DNA of 64,000 bases from Myrica gale (lineage: Eukaryota > Streptophyta > Magnoliopsida > Fagales > Myricaceae): NCBI GenBank assembly GCA_963930655.1, contig OZ005601.1:21266921-21330920 (forward strand). Reading direction: 5' to 3'. Positions 9,790 to 19,210 of this stretch are shown in pieces; the first letter of the stretch is position 1; each line of letters starts with the position of its first letter. Under the pieces are notes generated by a model, which was given only the letters and a program-made list of their open reading frames with translations, was not told the origin of the DNA and made no database searches. Position numbers and translations under genes: made by a program.

Positions 9790-10555
9790 TAAAGGTGAGT
9801 ACCAGAATGGAATCCGTTCCGGTTCTGATACTCACCGGAATCAAGAATTACATTATGGCTCCATTCCAAAATAGACCGGAATGGAGTCAAAATTTTCGGA
9901 AACGGAATCTGGAAATTCCGGTTCCATTAATAAGCCTAATGACTCAGATTTTGCTTTGGCCCAAAATGGTTTGGGCCGGAAAATGAACTGTTTTATTTGT
10001 TATACAGTTTCATAGACTATTTTTTTTTCATTTCCTATTTTTCCTTGTTACTTCCATCTTCCAAAGCATCAATCATCCCCAGTTTAGGTGATTGCGTTCT
10101 TACAGATGCTCTATACCTTGAAATCAGTGGCCAACGTCGAGAGCCAACAACCTGAAAGCTCCAACATGTGGAAGCATCAATAACTTGCTACTCAACATGG
10201 CAAAAGATTTAAAAACTACAAGGAAAATTACCGCAGCAATAGAGGGGATATCTGAGTGACCAGGAGACCCATACGAGACATCCATTCCCAAAATCATGGT
10301 AGGAGTACTATTTATTAGAGGAATAAGTGAGGAATACTCTGTGGCCAACAAAGAATTGATTCCTCCAAACTATGAAAAAGAAAGAAAGAAAGAAAGACAA
10401 CAAAACAGAATGTATCATTAATAGATTATTTTAAAAAAGAATGCCGGAACCGACCGGTTCTATATCTAGTTCCGAAAATTCTCAAATATGAGATCTGGTT
10501 CCGATATCAGACTAGACCAGAACCGGTGTCGGAATCTCGATGCCGAATGTGAAAC
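9790..10555. mobile_element. Putative non-autonomous element carrying Argonaute exons
   Basis: Left (9790-9925) and right (10440-10555) flanks of the Argonaute fragment share an unusual set of words in opposite orientation (CCGGTTC, TTCCGGT, GAATC(C/T)GTTCC, AAAATTTTCGGAA versus TTCCGAAAATTCTC). These look like diverged subterminal inverted regions. Exact termini and target duplication could not be fixed. The element class (MULE or hAT) is not decided. Confidence 0.4.
10038..10369 (-). pseudogene. AGO4-clade Argonaute PIWI-domain fragment, two exons and intron
   Basis: On the minus strand a CTTTTTCATAG acceptor precedes exon 10369-10232, which encodes GGINSLLATEYSSLIPL, then TPTMILGMDVSYGSPGHSD and IPSIAAV. 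This is the PIWI region around the first catalytic Asp (GMDVSHGSPG in AGO4/6/8/9). A GTAATT donor, an 80-base intron (10231-10152) and a TTTCAG acceptor follow. Exon 10151-10038 encodes VVGSRRWPLISRYRASVRTQ and SPKLGMIDALEDG, then a stop at 10035-10037. Exon order, phase and motif spacing are those of AGO4-clade genes, which load 24-nt siRNA in RNA-directed DNA methylation. Only about 84 codons are present (full proteins are about 900 residues), so this is a captured or relic fragment with genomic introns, not a retrocopy. The His after Val-Ser is Tyr here. Confidence 0.85.
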
Positions 10556-10562
10556 TCTTCAG

Positions 10563-10760
10563 TAATCTATTTATTTTTAATTCATTTCTTGAATTTTATA
10601 ATTTTTCAAAATGATGTCTTAGAGGGGCATTTTGGTCATTTTGCATTTTTTCGTATGACTTAATGGCCAACTCAAACGAAAGGTGATGATTGATCATATT
10701 CGAAAGATAAGGACGCAAATCGCCATTTTGAAACTTAGGAGGACGAGATTGATTTTGACC
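10563..10760. mobile_element. Half copy of the 7924-8396 MITE family
   Basis: Shares CTATTTATTTTTAATT(C/T)ATTTCTT, then the GAGGG(G/A)CATTT..GTCATTTTGCAT word and the rest of the right arm with 8180-8370. The left arm is missing. Confidence 0.6.
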
Positions 10761-10778
10761 TATAATTAGGGAGTATAC

Positions 10779-10782
<4 letters not shown>

Positions 10783-10807
<25 letters not shown>
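10783..10807. repeat. (TA)n microsatellite
   Basis: Pure AT dinucleotides, seen directly. Confidence 0.9.
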
Positions 10808-10809
<2 letters not shown>

Positions 10810-10824
10810 GGAGAGTTTATTTTA

Positions 10825-11225
10825 GGAGCAGAAACAATCCGACCATTATCTTTAGTTAAAGAATTTTCGTAAATGATATTGTTTGATATTTTTGGAAAAC
10901 ATCAAAAAATCATATCAATTTAAACAATGGAAAAAGAAGAGTAAGGATTACAAATAGGGGTAAAGCCACGAACTACCAAATTTTATCAAATCACGCCCTG
11001 AACTAAAATTTGACTGTCAAAATCGTGTCACGTGGCTCAATGTGTCAGATTTTAGTTCAGGACGTAAATTGATAAAATTTGGTAGTTCGTGGGCTCAATG
11101 TGTCACGAATGGTAGTTTGGGGCCCTATTTATAATTTGCTTGATAGTTTAAGGGTTCAAAGTGACTTTTCCCCTTAAAAATATCATTCATAATATTTTGA
11201 AATTTAGAGGATGCTTTTTTTCATG
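10825..11225 (-). pseudogene. Endogenous caulimovirid reverse-transcriptase fragment, split by a MITE
   Basis: Minus-strand sequence at 10825-10947 and 11183-11225 aligns by eye with the RT region at 20945-21110 and 12890-13065: the same ACGTAAATGATA-type phrase, the position of the catalytic Tyr-x-Asp-Asp, and the AATATTTTGAAATT(T)AGAGG phrase. The catalytic motif is destroyed here by frameshift and stop. The fragment is interrupted by the 217-bp element 10957-11173 and then joins, without spacer, plus-strand movement-protein sequence at about 11226. Viral relic with no coding potential. Confidence 0.7.
10957..11173. mobile_element. MULE-like MITE, 217 bp, 9-bp target duplication, inserted in viral RT relic
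   Basis: Starts GGGGTAAAGCCAC, ends GTGACTTTTCCCC. The arms ACGAACTACCAAATTTTATC and its inverse form a long hairpin. The flanks TTACAAATA (10948-10956) and TTAAAAATA (11174-11182) match at 8 of 9 bases. Removing the element rejoins the viral sequence in register with the 21-kb copy. Confidence 0.85.
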
Positions 11226-12562
11226 TTTAAATTATCAAACAGTAAGCTTAGTATGGCAAGTGGTAGTATGGATCATTGCATCGATAACAATATATCATCT
11301 TAATCCTGATGATTATCATGTTTCTTTAGGAGATAACAAGCCCTTGAATAATTGGGTTATACCCAAAGTCAAGGACTCACATTTATATAAGCATTCTACG
11401 TTTTCATTTCACACTGATTATGCAATAAAAACTATTGAACAATTGATACTCGTTGGCAAAAAATATGAATCATTACATATCATAAATACCAGCACTGAAT
11501 TTTCAAATATCACTACCCCTCGTATGATAAAATGGGGTGAAATTCTTCTTCCTGATCAATGGAAACTTCCTTTAATTGTTCCACCTCCCAAAAATGAAAA
11601 TAAATAAATTGAATATTTTGCCCAACACAACGATGGATTTGTTACACTTTCCTTTCTTAATAACAGACAAAATTCTCAATCATCTATTGATTTTTGAACT
11701 TCTAGTTGTAGGAATTTCAGATCTGCCTTTAACTCTTTCCTTCAAGTATTCCAAGAAGTATAAAAATTCCTGATATAATCAGCACCATAACTAACACACC
11801 AATTCAATTACCCCTTTATGAATCTTCACATGAACCTCCTTTAATTGCTGATGAGAAAACTTCACTTACTCAATCTGAATCTTTTTCTCTGCAACGATCT
11901 CATTCCATTCATGTTTTACAAACTAATTTTGTATTAAATAAAGATATCGTCATAAGAGATTTTCAATCTTCTGAAAGTAATGCAAAAAGGAAATAGTTTT
12001 TAGATACTTATAATTGATGAACAATCTATTATTCGGAATAATTATTATGAACATATGATAACTGTCCAACAACATATCTCTTTCTTTCTATGGTTTAAAA
12101 AACATTTCTCTTCTCTAAATGTTTTGAATAAAGATATCCCTTGGATCACCTATGATCACAAGAAGGTTTTTGCATTCTATCCTCCTTCTGAAACTATTAC
12201 TTTTAAAAATAACTCTAGAGATTTTTTAGCTACTCCTTTCAAGTCTAATAGTGAAAATTTTTTTGATAACATTATTCAAAAAAATAACTATACCAACACT
12301 TTTTTTTACAACAAGTTGGAACTCATCTTTGTAAAATAGAGCATTTAATAAAACCTCATACGGTTGCAAGCTCTTTAACAAAACATACCCCTCTTTTTAT
12401 TCCTCGTAAACTTCCAAAAATGGCTACTTTTTCTACAAGGTATCTTTCTCAAGAAACTGATATTGTTCTTCACAAAATTGAAGACATGCTTTCCAAATTA
12501 TCTTTTAATGATACTCAGAACCAATTTCAGAGGCATCTATTTCAACAATCTTGAAATAATTA
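11226..12562 (+). pseudogene. Endogenous caulimovirid movement-protein to coat-protein linker segment
   Basis: Plus-strand viral reading, broken into several frames. 11161-11607 (viral from about 11226) contains LNPDDYHVSLGDNKPLNNW and a STEFSNITTPRMIKWGE block, which I assign to the movement-protein (30K-type) portion of the polyprotein. 11608-11996 is a Ser/Ile-rich linker, and 12055-12339 contains VQQHISFFLWFKKH and DIPWITYDHKK. A second copy of exactly this order lies inverted at 15700-17410. The MP assignment rests on position upstream of coat protein as in florendovirus/petuvirus polyproteins; the 30K core motif was not checked by alignment. Multiple stops. It ends against the minus-strand RT segment at about 12563. 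Confidence 0.65.
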
Positions 12563-13546
12563 GGGGAAGGAATGCCAAGGCAAGGCAAGGAAATGTCTTA
12601 ACATGTGACTTTATAGTCTGGACTAAAGATGTATGTTTGTGGGTCCAAGGAGGAGGATTTTTCTGGAGACAATCAAAAAGAGGTTTACATTATTGTTTGA
12701 GATGTTGGTAGAATTAAACAACATAATTTAGAGATCCTAAGAACCTTTAAATTTGGGTTTTATCTAGGAGGACATCTGGGAATTTATCAGGGAATTGAAT
12801 AGCTCTATCAATAGGCTGGATCTTACCTTGATAGATGTTGAAACCCAAAAACTTGACTTTGGTTTGGAACAATTTAATCTTAGGAGCTGAGACTACTAAG
12901 CCGTTTGACTTTACAATTCCTAAAAACTTATTGTGATGTTTCCAATGTTCTTAAATAGATCTAGAGAAGATAAGAATATCATCAATATAAACAATGAAGA
13001 AATGACTAAAAGGATTGAAAATATTATTCATGATATTTTGGAATTCACTTGGCGCATTCTTCAGGCGAAAGGGTATAACATTTCATTCGTAATGGTCAAA
13101 AGGTGTGGTAAATGCAATTTTGTACTTATTTGACTCATGGATCCGAATTTGCCAAAATTCATTTTTCATGTCAAACTTACTAAAAATAGTGGCCTCTGAA
13201 GGGCGACCAATGAGATCTCGTTTATCAGGGATAGGGTACCTAATCAATTGAAGGACCCTGTTGAGGAACTTGTAGTTGATGACTAATCTTGGGGCTCCTC
13301 TTTCTATTTCAGCATTTTTCTGGATATAGAAAGCAGAGCAAGACCAAGGGGATTTACTATGACAAATAATGTATTTATTTAAGAGATCTTAGATTTTCTT
13401 TTTTACAGAATTTCATCATCTCCTGATTCATCTGAATCGGGCGAGCTTTAGTGGGAATGTCTTTCTCACTAAATTCTATGACATAAGGTAACTTGATTCT
13501 ATGCTAGAAGGCATTGGGTAGGTCAGAACCGACTTGTTGTTCTAAC
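12563..13546 (-). pseudogene. Endogenous caulimovirid reverse transcriptase segment (copy 1)
   Basis: Minus-strand reading, in several frames. Near 12660 it encodes PPPWTHKHTS followed by IKSHVKTFPCL, the typical RT/RNase H connection of caulimovirids. Near 12978-12992 the catalytic motif reads IVYIDDILI, intact. Upstream (toward 13546) are the palm segment GAPSEFQN-like and the RT start. No complete frame remains. It continues in the same orientation into the protease at 13547-14038, so 14475-12563 is one viral piece reading leader coil, PR, RT. RNase H is missing. Confidence 0.75.
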
Positions 13547-14038
13547 TTAGTTTAAAATGATTTTATGTGGGTTTGAAGGGTTTGACTCAAGAGTTATTCT
13601 TCTTTTGAACTTGATTTCTTCTTTAAAAAAATCAAGATGTTGAGTTTTACTAAGAATGAAATTGAGAGTTTGACTAATGGATGCTTCTTGTAGCATGATA
13701 AGTTCTCTAGGTGGAGGAAGACTAACAAACTCAAAGGTTATTTTGTGACCAAAAATGTTAGTTGTACGACCTTCGCTACTAGTGGTGAAGGGGTACAGAA
13801 GACAAATAAAATGAGTACCTAAAATAACTTTATGATCAAGTATGTTCTTAACTAAAACAAATGGTGACTTAAAACAAACATTATCCTTCCAAATATGGAC
13901 TTTAGAAAGTTTGAAATTAATACCCATTTGACTACCATTGGCTGAAAGAAGTCGTTCCTTTGACTTATCATAGTACTTAGTGGGGATAAGACCTTCTTGA
14001 ATACAATTGAGATCAGCTCCAAAATCAATGAGAGCCAT
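13547..14038 (-). pseudogene. Endogenous caulimovirid aspartic protease (copy 1)
   Basis: This 163-residue minus-strand open stretch begins MALIDFGADLNCIQEGLIPT. It corresponds to the retropepsin-like protease of caulimovirid polyproteins, whose active site is Asp-Ser/Thr-Gly. Here the residue after Asp is Phe (DFG), so catalysis is unlikely. Downstream, ILGTHFICLLYPFTT and the GHKITFEF block are conserved with the other two copies (17422-17600 plus; 21650-22191 minus). The frame then enters the start of RT. The polyprotein context upstream is a coiled, Lys/Asp-rich stretch to about 14475. Confidence 0.8.
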
Positions 14039-14475
14039 GACCTCGAGAGTATATTCAGAGTTGATAATAAGGGTAAATTTAGAATGTCATTTTTGAAAAT
14101 GCATTCGGTTAACGATACTTAAGAATTTGTTGCTAATTTCAGGATTAAATTTGAGGGATATTAATTGGAGAAGATTATGGTTCTGATTGTTCAAACTCAG
14201 ATGATTGACTTTGTTTCTTAAAATTTTGCTTGATTTTAAGGAGGACTTCTTGTTCGAGCTATTTATTTTTGTCTTTTAAGTCTTGAATCTCTTGTTTTAC
14301 TAGTTGGACTTCAGTCTGTAAATTTTTAAGGTAACTGATTTGTGAGCTTTCTTAAATTTATCTAAGATTTTATTAAGACCGACTTTGGTTTCAAGGACTT
14401 TTAACTTGTTTTAAGTAATTTAGTAAATCAATTCCTTAGTCATCCCAAAGTTGTTGAGTTAATTATCTTTGATTT
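14039..14475 (-). pseudogene. Caulimovirid segment between coat protein and protease (coiled region)
   Basis: Minus-strand sequence upstream of the protease encodes, across frames, leucine/lysine-rich helical stretches (KDKN.., QEIQDLK-like) similar in position to 22192-22440. Stops throughout. The plus-strand viral segment begins beside it at about 14476. Confidence 0.5.
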
Positions 14476-15003
14476 CACAAGATCTTTAAGGCAATAGTGG
14501 GAAAAGTATCGCACTAAAGAAGATCGTGATCTTATTCGATATGTTGTCCAACATGACGAGGTAGGATATCCCATTTTTTATGAAACCCTAGGTTCAGGAA
14601 TCAGTGATGACATCAATACTCTTATTTATATCAATATTAAATATTTCCTTGGAACACCTAGTAATATATCTGCTAGGATCCGTGATCAACTTAGTAATCT
14701 TAAGTGACCAACCTTAAGTGATTTTAGATGGTATAAAGATGTCTTCATCTCTTGCGTCATACTTAGAGTCTAGAGATGACTATAAAAATCCATTTTAGAA
14801 AGAAAAATTTATTAATGAATTATCCAATCTTTTTGCCCATAAGATTAGATAAGTTTTAAGTCAATCCTCAGACATTATCGAATATGATTACCTCATTTAT
14901 AGTACTGATATTGTTAATACCATTAACAAAGAAGGTTTGAAAATGTGTATTAACATGAAGATTAGTAATCAATTAAGTAAAGGAAGCAAAAGCCACGTAT
15001 AAG
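14476..15003 (+). pseudogene. Endogenous caulimovirid coat-protein N-terminal segment
   Basis: Plus-strand reading contains QHDEVGYPIFYETLGSG and, near 14712, PTLSDFRWYKDVFIS. The latter matches residues 43-57 of the coat-protein frame at 23362-22442. Several stops. The segment runs in the opposite direction to its neighbour at 12563-14475 and ends in a TA microsatellite. Confidence 0.75.
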
Positions 15004-15008
15004 ATAAG

Positions 15009-15009
<1 letters not shown>

Positions 15010-15043
<34 letters not shown>
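15010..15043. repeat. (TA)n microsatellite
   Basis: About 34 bases of alternating AT, seen directly. Confidence 0.95.
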
Positions 15044-15045
<2 letters not shown>

Positions 15046-15470
15046 TTATTATACGTAGAAATCTCGTGTTTATCATAACTTCACTTCATTTCGATACGCA
15101 ATAAGTTGAACATTTGGCCCACTTGCAGTCCTAGACCGGGGCGATGCAAAGAGCGCTTAAAAAAAGAACTCCTCGAGTTCATTTTCCAAATTTGGTAGGC
15201 AATAGATAGGATGAAGATGGACACTAAAATCTCTCTTTTGTTCTTTTTCTTTTTTTTGGTAGTGAGAAAATCCTTTGTGTATGGGTAAACCGTAGCGTAG
15301 TGCATTACTGTTCATGCAATTGCGTAAAACCCGTATTAACAATGCGTAAACAATTCAAAAAAGAATACCCTTAGAGAAACCTTAAGCCTTAAGTCTTGGA
15401 CTCTTGATGGAGATGTAACGTATCATTACGTACCCCAGCTCTAAGGTGGCCTTCTTGCTGGCCAATAACG
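15044..15470. other. Non-viral spacer, no recognised gene
   Basis: Short frames at 15081-15342 have no family signature. This spacer separates viral segments and leads into the hairpin at 15471. Confidence 0.5.
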
Positions 15471-15622
15471 AGTCAGATCCTCTTTTCAAGAGACCATCCC
15501 ATGCACGTCACTTCTGCTAGGCAGTATATATAACTGCCTAAGAGACGGTTTTGTTTCATATCAGACTTATAGCTGGCAGAAGTGACGTGCATGGGATGGC
15601 CTCGTGAAAAGAGGATCTGACT
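15471..15622. ncRNA. Candidate miRNA/siRNA-type stem-loop (50-bp arms)
   Basis: The left arm 15471-15520 (AGTCAGATCCTCTTTTCAAG, then ACCATCCCATGCACGTCACTTC) and the right arm 15573-15622 are inverted copies with three differences in 50, one a G-U pair in RNA. The loop holds a second perfect stem, TAGGCAGT-(ATATATA)-ACTGCCTA (15518-15540). Pairing stops sharply at both outer ends and there is no target duplication, which argues against a MITE and fits a young MIRNA-like precursor. I do not recognise the arm as a known miRNA family. Transcription is not shown by the sequence. Confidence 0.5.
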
Positions 15623-15699
15623 TTATATGTATATATTACGTGTAGTACCTTGCCTATATTCATAGATATTTTACTGTTATAAGATTTAATTTTATTTAA

Positions 15700-17410
15700 C
15701 GATAAATTTTGAAATTAATTTTCTAAAGCCGTTATACTGAGAGTTTTGGAATAAGGAGAAGAAGAATCGACTTGATTTAAAGTATAAATATTTTTTGAAG
15801 TAGAGGCATTATTAAGATTAATTTTAGATAACATATTTTCAATTTTGTGGAGAACAGTTTCCGTTTCTTTTGTATTTTTAGAAAAAAAGAGTCATTTTTA
15901 GCTGTTCATTAGGAATAAAAAGAGATGTATTTTTCGAAGGACTTGGTAATGAAGGAGGTTTTATTAAATGTTCAATTCTTCTAAGATGGGTTCCTATTTT
16001 AGATAAAAATGTATTTGTATAATTATTCTGTCGAATAATATTATCAAGATTTTTATCACTATTAAAAAGACTATTAGTTTTGAAAGGAGTAACTAGATAA
16101 TTACGTGAATTATTACTAAAACTAATGGTATCTATAGGAGGATAAAATTCAAATATATTTTTATGATCATGTGTGATCCAGGGAATATCCTGAGTAAGAA
16201 CGTTTAAAGACGGAATATGAGTTTCAAACCAAGAAAAGAAAGGTAAATGTTGTTGAACTGAATACATATAATTGTAATAATGTGTTTGAATCAAAGTTTG
16301 TTCAGATTTGGAATAAGTGGATAAAAACCATAATCGTTTTGTTATATTTTTTTTCTGAGTCAAAATCTCGACGGAGTATATCTTTATTTAGTGCAAAATC
16401 AGTTTAGAGCATATTAATTGATCGCGATCGTTGTAAAGAAAAAGCTTCAGATTGAGTGGGGGAAGTTTTTTCATTTTGTAATGGTTCAGGTATATTATCA
16501 TATAGGGGAAATTGAACAGGAGTTCACGTACGTGTACTTCTTATATCTGGTATACGTATTATTTCAGGTATATGTAAATTGCGAGGGATAGAAGAAGATG
16601 TACTTGGAAGAGAAGAATTTAAAACCAATTGGAAAATCCTTGAACTAGAATGTTGTGAATCTACGGATAATCTAGAATTTGTAGAAGGTCTGGAAGATCT
16701 ATTATTTGCAAAAGTTAAAACGACAGATCCATCTGTATGTTGCGCAAAATATTCAATTTGTTTATTTTTATTTTTCGGGTGGAGGAACAATTAAAGGAAG
16801 TTTCCATTGTTCAGGTAAATTAATATCATCTCATTTAATCATACGAGGAATATTAATATTGGAAAATTCAGTACTAGTAGTTAAAAGTAAAGTTTCACCC
16901 GAAAGAGGTCTAAATTTTGACCTAGGATCAAGAGTAATTTTCATTAGTTTATAATGAAGCCTGTATACGACAACAAGGTAATGAGAACCTTCCATCATAT
17001 CATAGCCTGAAGATTTAATATTTAAAATTAAAGAATGTAAAATAGTAGTATCATATAAAGTAAGAGGAAAACAAGGATAACAATTAAAGTAGATAGGTCA
17101 TTGGGGTAAAGAAGATTCAACTATACCAAATAAAGAATTGGAAAATTGATTATGTCGGCCATCACGTAGACAAAGAAGAATAGAAGCATTTAATCCTTGT
17201 CGTGTGAGAGATGTAGCGGCTATTTGAACTAAACCTATATGAATATATTTAAAACCTTGAGCTTGATGTTTTTTTTAATCATGTCGGTACGAAGGAGATG
17301 AATTGATGCATATTATTTACCAATGGGTATCAATTGTTCAATAGTTTTAATAGCATAATCTGTATGAAACGAGAATGTACAATGTTTATATAAATGCGAT
17401 CTTTGAACAA
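15700..17410 (-). pseudogene. Endogenous caulimovirid movement-protein segment (copy 2, inverted)
   Basis: Reading minus from 17410: HLYKHCTFSFHTDYAIKTIE-like block (17300-17400), PRMIK and EQWKLPLIVPPP (about 16860-16780), linker 16790-16524 (EYFAQHTDGSVVLTF), then 16363-15878 (SVQQHLPFFSWFETHIPSL, DIPWITHDHKNIFEFYPP). The order equals that of the plus-strand copy at 11226-12562. Frames of 161 and 88 codons survive, separated by stops. Its 5' side (17410) abuts plus-strand protease sequence, a rearrangement junction. Confidence 0.7.
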
Positions 17411-17944
17411 TTGGTTTCCTAATGTTCCTATTTGTAATAATGGTTTTTGCTTTCAAACTACTTTCGTTCTTGTTAAAATTATCTTCTAAATTAATTCTTG
17501 GTAATCATTTTCTTGCTTTGCTTTATCCTTTTATTGTTACTAAAGAAGGAATAACTTCTCGCGTTTTAGGTCATGAAGTTATTTTTAAATTTTATTATCC
17601 TTATTTTTCTCATAATATTCAATTTCTTAAAAATCTGTATGTGAAGAACGAAATCCATCTTCTTACGCAGACTAAAATTAGTCGTAAATGTAAATATTTA
17701 TTATCTTTACAAAATGAAATTTTGCATAAACAAATCGATAAAAAACTTAAAGATTCAGTTCTTCAACAGTATATCAAATATTTTATTAAAAAAATGGAAT
17801 CTGATATTTGTTCTTCTATTCCTAAAACTTTCTAGAATCGAAAGAAACATGTGATAACTCTTCCTTATGAAAAAAGATTTTTTAGAACAAAATATCCCTA
17901 CAAAAGCTAGACCTATTCAAACGAATCAAGAACTTTTAGCTAAA
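17411..17944 (+). pseudogene. Endogenous caulimovirid protease/RT start (copy 2, plus strand)
   Basis: Frame 17422-17835 carries GNHFLALLYPFIVTKEGI, GHEVIFKFYYPYFS and EIHLLTQTKISRK, ending KMESDICSSIP before a TAG. The same stretch occurs inverted at 21850-21373 with high identity, so the two form long separated inverted repeats about 3.4 kb apart. The catalytic Asp lies upstream of the segment and is absent. It ends near 17944 with QELLAKAC-like coding, joined to minus-strand ORF. Confidence 0.75.
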
Positions 17945-18745
17945 GCTTGTTTAAGGGGAGCAGGAGAAATAGAAAGTTCTGGATCAAACCGATCCCACCA
18001 TTGGAGAAACCAATGAGGAATTGTATCAGTATAATAAAATCCTTTGAATCTTGTAAACCAAGTATGACGATGGGTTTGAATATCAAAAAGAAAGGAAAAA
18101 GTTCGTGCGTCAATATAATCATAATAAGAAATGTGTTTTAAATTTTTGAAAGGTACAGACAGGGCTCGAAGAGTCCATGGTTGTCCCCATTCTTTAGAAA
18201 AAATAATTCGTCTAATGGTAAATTTTGAAAATCCAATTCGAGAAGGATCATACTTACAGAGAGTCTATTCGAATTCGACTGACTTTATATCATGCAAAAT
18301 ATATTGGTAGAATGCTTGGGTAAAAATAGGATTTTTTTGGAACAAAGTTTCATCCAGGTGGTAATATACGACTTGCAATTTGATATGGATCATTAAGTGA
18401 ATGATATGGATCTTCAATATAAGTGACATGATGGATATATGTTTTAGGAACCATTATATCAATAAGATTGCAAGGAAGAGAAGTAGGCGTAGCCTGTATT
18501 TTTTGACTAAAAGTTTTATCCATTGGAGGTAGAGGTGCAGGTGACACAAGTGGTCTAAGAAGTGTAAAAGTATTCTGGAGAGGTATACTAGGACATACAG
18601 AAGGCCGAATATGAGAAGGAGATGGACCACGGGTAGGTGTGGCAAATGGAGGGAACGATATATCTGAAAGAAAATTGAAAGTGGTTAACTTACGAGTTGT
18701 ATTAGGAGGTTTGGATGATGAGGCAGAGGATTTGACAGAACTCAT
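17945..18745 (-). pseudogene. Endogenous caulimovirid ORF following RNase H
   Basis: The minus-strand ORF starts at ATG 18745 (MSSVKSSASSSKPPNTT), is open for 131 codons to 18350 and continues, with stops, to about 17945 (FFDIQTHRHTWFTRFKGFYY near 18080). The N-terminal 80 residues are Ser/Pro/Thr-rich; the rest is aromatic-rich. The ATG overlaps the RNase H stop as ATGA. A second ORF right after the polyprotein is the florendovirus layout as I know it; its function is unknown. Alternatively this is the N-terminus of the next polyprotein in a tandem integrant. Confidence 0.6.
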
Positions 18746-19210
18746 TTGCCCTGTAGAAATTCACGAGAAAGGAAATTAGGGATGAAGTTTGATTCACCTT
18801 AATATCTTCAATTTCAAAATCAAAAGCAGATAAAATGCCTTGACATCTAGCAAAAAGATGTTTAAAAGCAAGGTTTTTCACATCTTTTTATAAAATTTCT
18901 TTAGCAGATTTATAATCAACACGGATAAGAAAATGTTGGTTTAATAAATCATCTTGAAATTTAGATATACAAAGTACAATGGCTAATACTTCTTGTTTCA
19001 CTGTACTGTATTTTTGTTGTGTAGTATTTCATGCACCAGAATGATATCGTCCAATGTATTCTTTATCATGAGGATGCATGCGTTGCTTTAATATGCCACC
19101 ATATCCAAGACTAGAAGCATCAGTTTCAACAATTTTAAATGAAGAGGGTGATGCAATGCCAAGACATGAGAGATGTTTAACATGAACTTTAATTTGTTGA
19201 ATGATATCTG
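18742..19210 (-). pseudogene. Endogenous caulimovirid RNase H
   Basis: Reads, across small breaks: FKIVETDASSLGYGGILKQR (first catalytic Asp within TDAS), HDKEYIGRYHSGA, YSTVKQEVLAIVLCISKFQ (catalytic Glu), HFLIRVDYKSAKE (catalytic Asp), then FLSREFLQGK and the stop TGA at 18744-18742. This is the caulimovirid RNase H order. It continues upstream into RT after the insertion 19211-20679, with viral sequence restored exactly across the duplicated ATATCTG. At least two in-frame stops. Confidence 0.8.

Noticed and set aside
15471..15622. MITE
   Set aside because: No target duplication or family-type terminus; kept as stem-loop candidate.
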